A DNA stretch of 10,196 nucleotides from Armatimonadota bacterium (GTDB taxonomy: Bacteria; Vulcanimicrobiota; JACPDS01), in contig JACPDS010000060.1 of NCBI GenBank assembly GCA_016183885.1, positions 6,517 through 16,712 on the forward strand, read 5' to 3'. The stretch's first letter is position 1. The number at the start of each line of letters is the position of its first letter. The notes under the pieces were generated by a model. It was not told where the DNA came from, searched no databases, and saw only the letters and a list, made by a program, of their open reading frames with translations. Positions 6,550-10,196 of this stretch are shown here, in pieces. The position numbers were made by a program, and so were the translations under genes.

Positions 6550-6595
6550 GGGGAGAGGGCAGGGGTGAGGGTGAATCGCTTTCACCCTATCACTT
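6482..6595. repeat. GC-rich palindromic element with a 50-bp tandem duplication that shifts the methyltransferase frame
   Basis: Units 6496-6545 and 6546-6595 are tandem and differ at one base only (G at 6530, T at 6580). The first unit is preceded by CCCTCTCCC (6487-6495), which pairs with GGGAGAGGG (6501-6509). AGGGTGAA (6518-6525) pairs with TTCACCCT (6531-6538), and the second unit repeats this hairpin at 6568-6588. The heptamer CCCTATC occurs at 6475-6481, 6535-6541 and 6585-6591. The element encodes PSPLRGEGRGEGE, a peptide I associate with a dispersed bacterial repeat that turns up inside many predicted proteins. Fifty is not a multiple of three, so the second copy moves the downstream coding sequence out of frame. 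Confidence 0.9.
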
Positions 6596-8582
6596 CAAGC
6601 GGCAAGCAATCCAGAATTGCCTTTACGGCGTGGACATAGACCCGGGCGCTGTTGAAATCGCGAAACTCCGCTTATGGCTCTCGCTTGTTGTTGACGAGGA
6701 AGATGTGGAAGAAATAAAACCATTGCCTAATCTTGATTATAAAATTATGCAGGGGAACAGCTTATTGGAAGAATTTGAGGGCATAAAACTTTTTGACGAA
6801 GATTTATTAAAGTCGAAACTTAAGGTTAAATTTGATGATAACAAAATTACTGAGCTGAAAAAACGGGAAGAAGAAATTCACAAAAAAATACTAATTTTTT
6901 ATGCTCAAAATCCATCATGGCAAAAAGATTGGAATAAAAAAAATAAAAAAGAAAGACCTCTAGAATTATTGCGTCTTGAAAATGAATTGTTTAATACCAA
7001 ACAATATATTAAAAATGAAATAAATAAATCTATAACTCTCGATGAAAAGAAATACGAGATGATGAAATTGGAATTTGACGATACGGATACGATTCTGCAA
7101 AATATTAAAGACCTGCATAAAGAATTTTTTAATACGTCAGATAAACAGGCAAAATCAGCAATCAAAGAAAAAATCAGCCGTTGGGAATGGACGCTTATTG
7201 AAGCTACATTAAGAGAACAGAATAAAAAAGAATCATTAGCGCGGCTTGAGGAATACAAAAATGCCAACACAAAGCCGTTTTTCTTGTGGAAACTGCATTT
7301 TTCGGAGGTCTTTCAAGAAAAAGGCGGATTTGATGTGGTAATTGCAAATCCGCCGTATGTTCGTGCTGATAGTCCAGAAATAAAAGAACAAAGACACGCA
7401 ATTAAACAATCGAACAATTACCAGACACTTTGGGAAAAGTGGGATTTATATGTTGTTTTTATTGAAAGAGGATATAATCTATTGAGAAAAAATGGTGTTT
7501 TAGAATTTATTGTCCCTGATGCTTATATGTCTTCTAAGTATGCCATAAAATCGCATAAGTATTTTTTAGAAAATGCTATGATAAACAGGGTGGATTTTTT
7601 AAATGAAATAAAAGTTTTTGAAGCGGCAGTAAGAAATATTATTATTGAAATAAAAAATGATAATAACCCAAAACATATACCTCGAAAAATTAAACATTAT
7701 CCCGCTTTTGAAAACTTCATAATTCTTTTCTCGAAGCCTCAAAAGGAAGTTGGCGAATATGTTTTTAAAATAGAAACAGAAAACAAAAAAATTGGCAATT
7801 TAACAAATATTGTTGATTGGGGCGAAATATGTTATGTGAGTTATGGATTAAGACCAAGTAGCGATGAAAGATATTGGAAGGGCGAATTTAAAAAAGAAGA
7901 TCTGATTTCAGATGTAAAGGACAAAATTCATCCAAAAGCATATATCGAAGGAAAATGGATCGGTAGATACGTGATCGAGCAAGTTAAATATCTTGAATGG
8001 GGAACTGATAGGAGCCCTAAAAAGCTAGTTAGACCCACCTTCCCAGAATTATATTTGTCGAAAAAAATAATGATGGGCGGAATGACAGGTGCAATCTTTG
8101 ATGATACTAATTTATTTTGCAATCATAGTATTACTGTTTCCGTTCTTTGGGAGGATTTGAACAAAGTTAATAATAAGAGTATCTATGGAAGCATTAAAAA
8201 AGATTTTGCGGTCAATAATGTTGCCTCATTCAGAAAAGAACTCGAAAAAAAGTCAAGTGAATTTGATTTAAAATACTTGTTAGCAATTCTTAATTCTAAA
8301 TTTGGCAGTTACTGCTTAAACAGTGTTCGCAGAAGTCAAATAGGCTTTTATCCGGACGATCTGAAGAAATTGCCCATAAAAAAGATGTCAACCGAAGAAC
8401 AAAAACCATTTGTTACTATCGTTGACAAGATTCTTGCTATCACCAAAGGCGAAGATTATTCGCAAAATCCCGCCAAGCAGGCAAAAGTAAAAGCATACGA
8501 GCGGCAGATTGATGAAATGGTTTATAAATTATACGACCTCACTACTGACGAAATCGCGATCGTGGAAGGGTATGGAAAATGA
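6546..8582 (+). CDS. Eco57I/PglX-like adenine-N6 DNA methyltransferase, C-terminal part with catalytic motif and target recognition
   Basis: This frame carries the rest of the methyltransferase: 678 aa if read from TTG 6546, which overlaps the upstream TGA. From that start: repeat-derived residues to about 13, then PYHFKRQAIQ; motif II YGVDIDPGAVEIAKLRLWL near 27-45; motif III region DYKIMQGNSLL near 64-74; a charged, probably coiled-coil stretch at about 90-245; catalytic motif IV N268-P-P-Y271; VPDAYM near 323-328; then a likely target-recognition region at about 410-610 and the terminal LTTDEIAIVEGYGK typical of the family. It transfers methyl groups to adenine N6 and probably supplies sequence recognition for the helicase-nuclease. 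Whether this frame is translated alone is unclear: no Shine-Dalgarno precedes the TTG, and expression would need reinitiation after TGA, frameshifting, or loss of one repeat unit. Motif I is on the other piece. Confidence 0.85.
   Translation: MRGEGRGEGESLSPYHFKRQAIQNCLYGVDIDPGAVEIAKLRLWLSLVVDEEDVEEIKPLPNLDYKIMQGNSLLEEFEGIKLFDEDLLKSKLKVKFDDNKITELKKREEEIHKKILIFYAQNPSWQKDWNKKNKKERPLELLRLENELFNTKQYIKNEINKSITLDEKKYEMMKLEFDDTDTILQNIKDLHKEFFNTSDKQAKSAIKEKISRWEWTLIEATLREQNKKESLARLEEYKNANTKPFFLWKLHFSEVFQEKGGFDVVIANPPYVRADSPEIKEQRHAIKQSNNYQTLWEKWDLYVVFIERGYNLLRKNGVLEFIVPDAYMSSKYAIKSHKYFLENAMINRVDFLNEIKVFEAAVRNIIIEIKNDNNPKHIPRKIKHYPAFENFIILFSKPQKEVGEYVFKIETENKKIGNLTNIVDWGEICYVSYGLRPSSDERYWKGEFKKEDLISDVKDKIHPKAYIEGKWIGRYVIEQVKYLEWGTDRSPKKLVRPTFPELYLSKKIMMGGMTGAIFDDTNLFCNHSITVSVLWEDLNKVNNKSIYGSIKKDFAVNNVASFRKELEKKSSEFDLKYLLAILNSKFGSYCLNSVRRSQIGFYPDDLKKLPIKKMSTEEQKPFVTIVDKILAITKGEDYSQNPAKQAKVKAYERQIDEMVYKLYDLTTDEIAIVEGYGK
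8564..8570 (+). promoter_or_regulatory. Ribosome binding site of the membrane-protein gene
   Basis: GGAAGGG lies within the last codons of the methyltransferase, 8 bases before ATG 8579. With the ATGA overlap it indicates coupled translation. Confidence 0.5.
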
Positions 8583-10196
8583 TAGAAGCTGTTTGCAATC
8601 TTATTAATAGCATATGTGGTTTCTTGTCCAAATTTATACCCTCCCCTAGTTTTTTAGGAGATATCGCTGCTTTTTATATAGCAATTTTTGCACTCGCTGT
8701 TCCGATTAGCGTTGATATTATAACTAGAATTTCTGAACGATATCAATCGGAAGTAATAGTAAAACGATTTTTACAAGAAAGAGAAATTAAACAATTACCT
8801 CTATTTTTGATGTTTAATATTATTCTTGTAATAGTATTAAAATTTTTGATTAAAGATAGTCCATCATCCATAATGTGGAAAATATTCGCATGGATAATGT
8901 TTGTTGGATTTATCCATATCGTATATTTACTATTTTATTTTATCAGAAAGATAAAAAAGTATCTCTCAAGTATTAAATTTATATTGGAAGAGCTTTTTGT
9001 TAGCGCGCAAAATTTTTTTGAATGTAAAGATATTAATAAGGGGCAATTAAATTTTGTAGAATCTCTTGAGGGGGCTGGAGATATTTTGGTTTTTGCCACG
9101 AAACAGATAAACAAAAATAAAATGGTAGTGCAAGAATTAAAAAGTATCAAGGATATTATTAAAAAATTTTTTGAAATTCAAAAAAATAACCCCAAAAGAT
9201 TCGAACAGATGATTTATGCTCAAAAATTTTTACAGCTTTACAATGAAGATCCAAAAGAAGCAAGTTTAAAATTAGCCTTCAATCCAGATGAATATCTTAT
9301 TACTTTTTCGACAGCAGTAAATCAATTTGTTAGAATATACCGAGCAGCAATAGAAATAAAAAATGAAGATATAAGCAGATCTGCCACATACAAATTGAAT
9401 AGGTTGCTGGAGGATATCGTTTCAATACCGAATAATGAATTGTTTGTTGAGTATTTATTAGAGCTTCTTTCAGAAACTACGATAACCGCTGTAGAACGGC
9501 AAGATTCTTCAATGTATGCCGCTTCAATTCATTGGTATATTAGTATTGTTTTTAATAAACTTAGACAGAAACGCGGAAAATTTGATTTATCATATTTAAA
9601 ACTATTTGATAAATATTTTTTCTCTTCAATTAGATTTATTGTTTCTCGCAGCCAAACAGCTTTTTTTAAAAATCTTGTTTTTTCTTTAGTAGATGGCATC
9701 CTTATACCTTCATATAATAAAGGAAGAATATCTGGCTATGGGTATTTAATTTTTGAAACGGATTTTGCAAAACACAATCAATTGAACGAAAAAAACAATC
9801 CAAACAAAATGATAAAAAATTTATTAGATTGTGAAAACGACTTAGATTCAAAAGAAAAATTAGACAAATGGCTAGAAAAATTTGAAGAACTTAAGAATAT
9901 TCTAGAACCATATTTTTCAAAAGGCCAGCTTCAAAAAGCAAAAAAGATTGAAGAGGATATAAAGGATTATGTAGAAATGCAGTTTAAATACAATAACCTT
10001 TTAGAAATTATTTTTGCAATAGGCGCTTACTGCTTGCTTAAGCAAAAGCCTGAATATATAAAATTACTTTGGGATAGTAAACAGCCGTCCGATTCTGATG
10101 CTAACTGGGTGGGACACGATATTTTCCCTAAAACATTACCTGAAATTATATATTTTTATTTTAAAGAAGAATTGTTTGAGAGAAAATTTGATTTTT
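8579..10196 (+). CDS. Unrecognised membrane-anchored protein, at least 539 aa, runs off the right edge
   Basis: The frame opens at ATG 8579, overlapping the methyltransferase stop as ATGA, and has no stop through the window edge, giving at least 539 codons. The N-terminus has three hydrophobic segments at about residues 25-44, 74-91 and 100-121, the last followed by basic RKIKK. The remainder looks soluble, helix-rich and charged, probably cytoplasmic, with a lysine/glutamate stretch of coiled-coil character near 415-470. I recognise no domain or catalytic motif. Base composition is even more AT-rich than the methyltransferase, as in many accessory genes. The tight overlap places it in the same transcript, so it is probably part of the system, for example a membrane effector or sensor; that role is inference from position. 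It could also be an unrelated cargo gene captured beside the operon. Confidence 0.8.
   Translation, partial: MIEAVCNLINSICGFLSKFIPSPSFLGDIAAFYIAIFALAVPISVDIITRISERYQSEVIVKRFLQEREIKQLPLFLMFNIILVIVLKFLIKDSPSSIMWKIFAWIMFVGFIHIVYLLFYFIRKIKKYLSSIKFILEELFVSAQNFFECKDINKGQLNFVESLEGAGDILVFATKQINKNKMVVQELKSIKDIIKKFFEIQKNNPKRFEQMIYAQKFLQLYNEDPKEASLKLAFNPDEYLITFSTAVNQFVRIYRAAIEIKNEDISRSATYKLNRLLEDIVSIPNNELFVEYLLELLSETTITAVERQDSSMYAASIHWYISIVFNKLRQKRGKFDLSYLKLFDKYFFSSIRFIVSRSQTAFFKNLVFSLVDGILIPSYNKGRISGYGYLIFETDFAKHNQLNEKNNPNKMIKNLLDCENDLDSKEKLDKWLEKFEELKNILEPYFSKGQLQKAKKIEEDIKDYVEMQFKYNNLLEIIFAIGAYCLLKQKPEYIKLLWDSKQPSDSDANWVGHDIFPKTLPEIIYFYFKEELFERKFDF

Noticed and set aside
6543..6550. Programmed -1 frameshift site at CTTTTGA
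   Set aside because: It is not a standard slippery heptamer: re-pairing of the Phe tRNA from TTT to CTT is poor. Loss of one repeat unit explains frame restoration more simply.
6496..6595. CRISPR array or minisatellite
   Set aside because: There are only two units, directly abutting with no spacers, and the unit is a hairpin-bearing dispersed-repeat type.

Overview
The window is AT-rich, uses TGA as a stop, and has ordinary bacterial signals: Shine-Dalgarno sites, a sigma70-type promoter, and ATG starts. The gene content and the short GC-rich palindromic repeats scattered between and inside genes suggest an uncultivated or candidate-phylum type of bacterium. Nothing here fixes the taxon.

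Left edge (1-888). This holds the last 35 codons of a gene that looks like a PBP2-type peptidoglycan transpeptidase, then a convergent small Lrp/AsnC ligand-binding-domain (RAM) protein on the minus strand. A roughly 460-base gene-poor stretch follows, filled with palindromes: a two-hairpin element at 600-674 and a 17-base near-identical direct repeat at 534-550 and 788-804. A well-formed promoter (TTGACG, 17 bp, TATACT) at 889-917 marks the start of the next operon.

Defence operon (about 889 to the right edge, all plus strand). Order: the 3' remnant of an XRE-type regulator (926-1006); a 1066-aa protein combining a phospholipase D-type nuclease motif with an SF2/SNF2 helicase (1014-4214); a NYN/PIN-like ribonuclease (4219-4722); an Eco57I/PglX-like adenine-N6 DNA methyltransferase with target-recognition region, now in two overlapping frames (4819-6549 and 6546-8582); and an unrecognised membrane protein (8579 to the edge) whose start overlaps the methyltransferase stop as ATGA. 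The last gene has no stop codon inside the window and occupies its final 1.6 kb. Together they look like a split version of a single-chain (Type ISP-like) or Type I-like restriction-modification system: nuclease and motor on one chain, methylation and recognition on another, with a NYN nuclease and a membrane protein as accessories.

Most striking point. The methyltransferase is broken by a 50-bp tandem duplication (6496-6545 and 6546-6595, 49/50 identical) inside a GC-rich palindromic repeat, between methyltransferase motifs I and II. Removing exactly one copy restores a single 1237-aa frame. Removing the whole 110 bp between flanking CCCTATC heptamers restores a plausible element-free sequence. 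The locus therefore looks like a repeat-driven ON/OFF switch, or a recent lesion, in a defence methyltransferase. A second palindromic element sits in frame about 300 bp upstream in the same gene.
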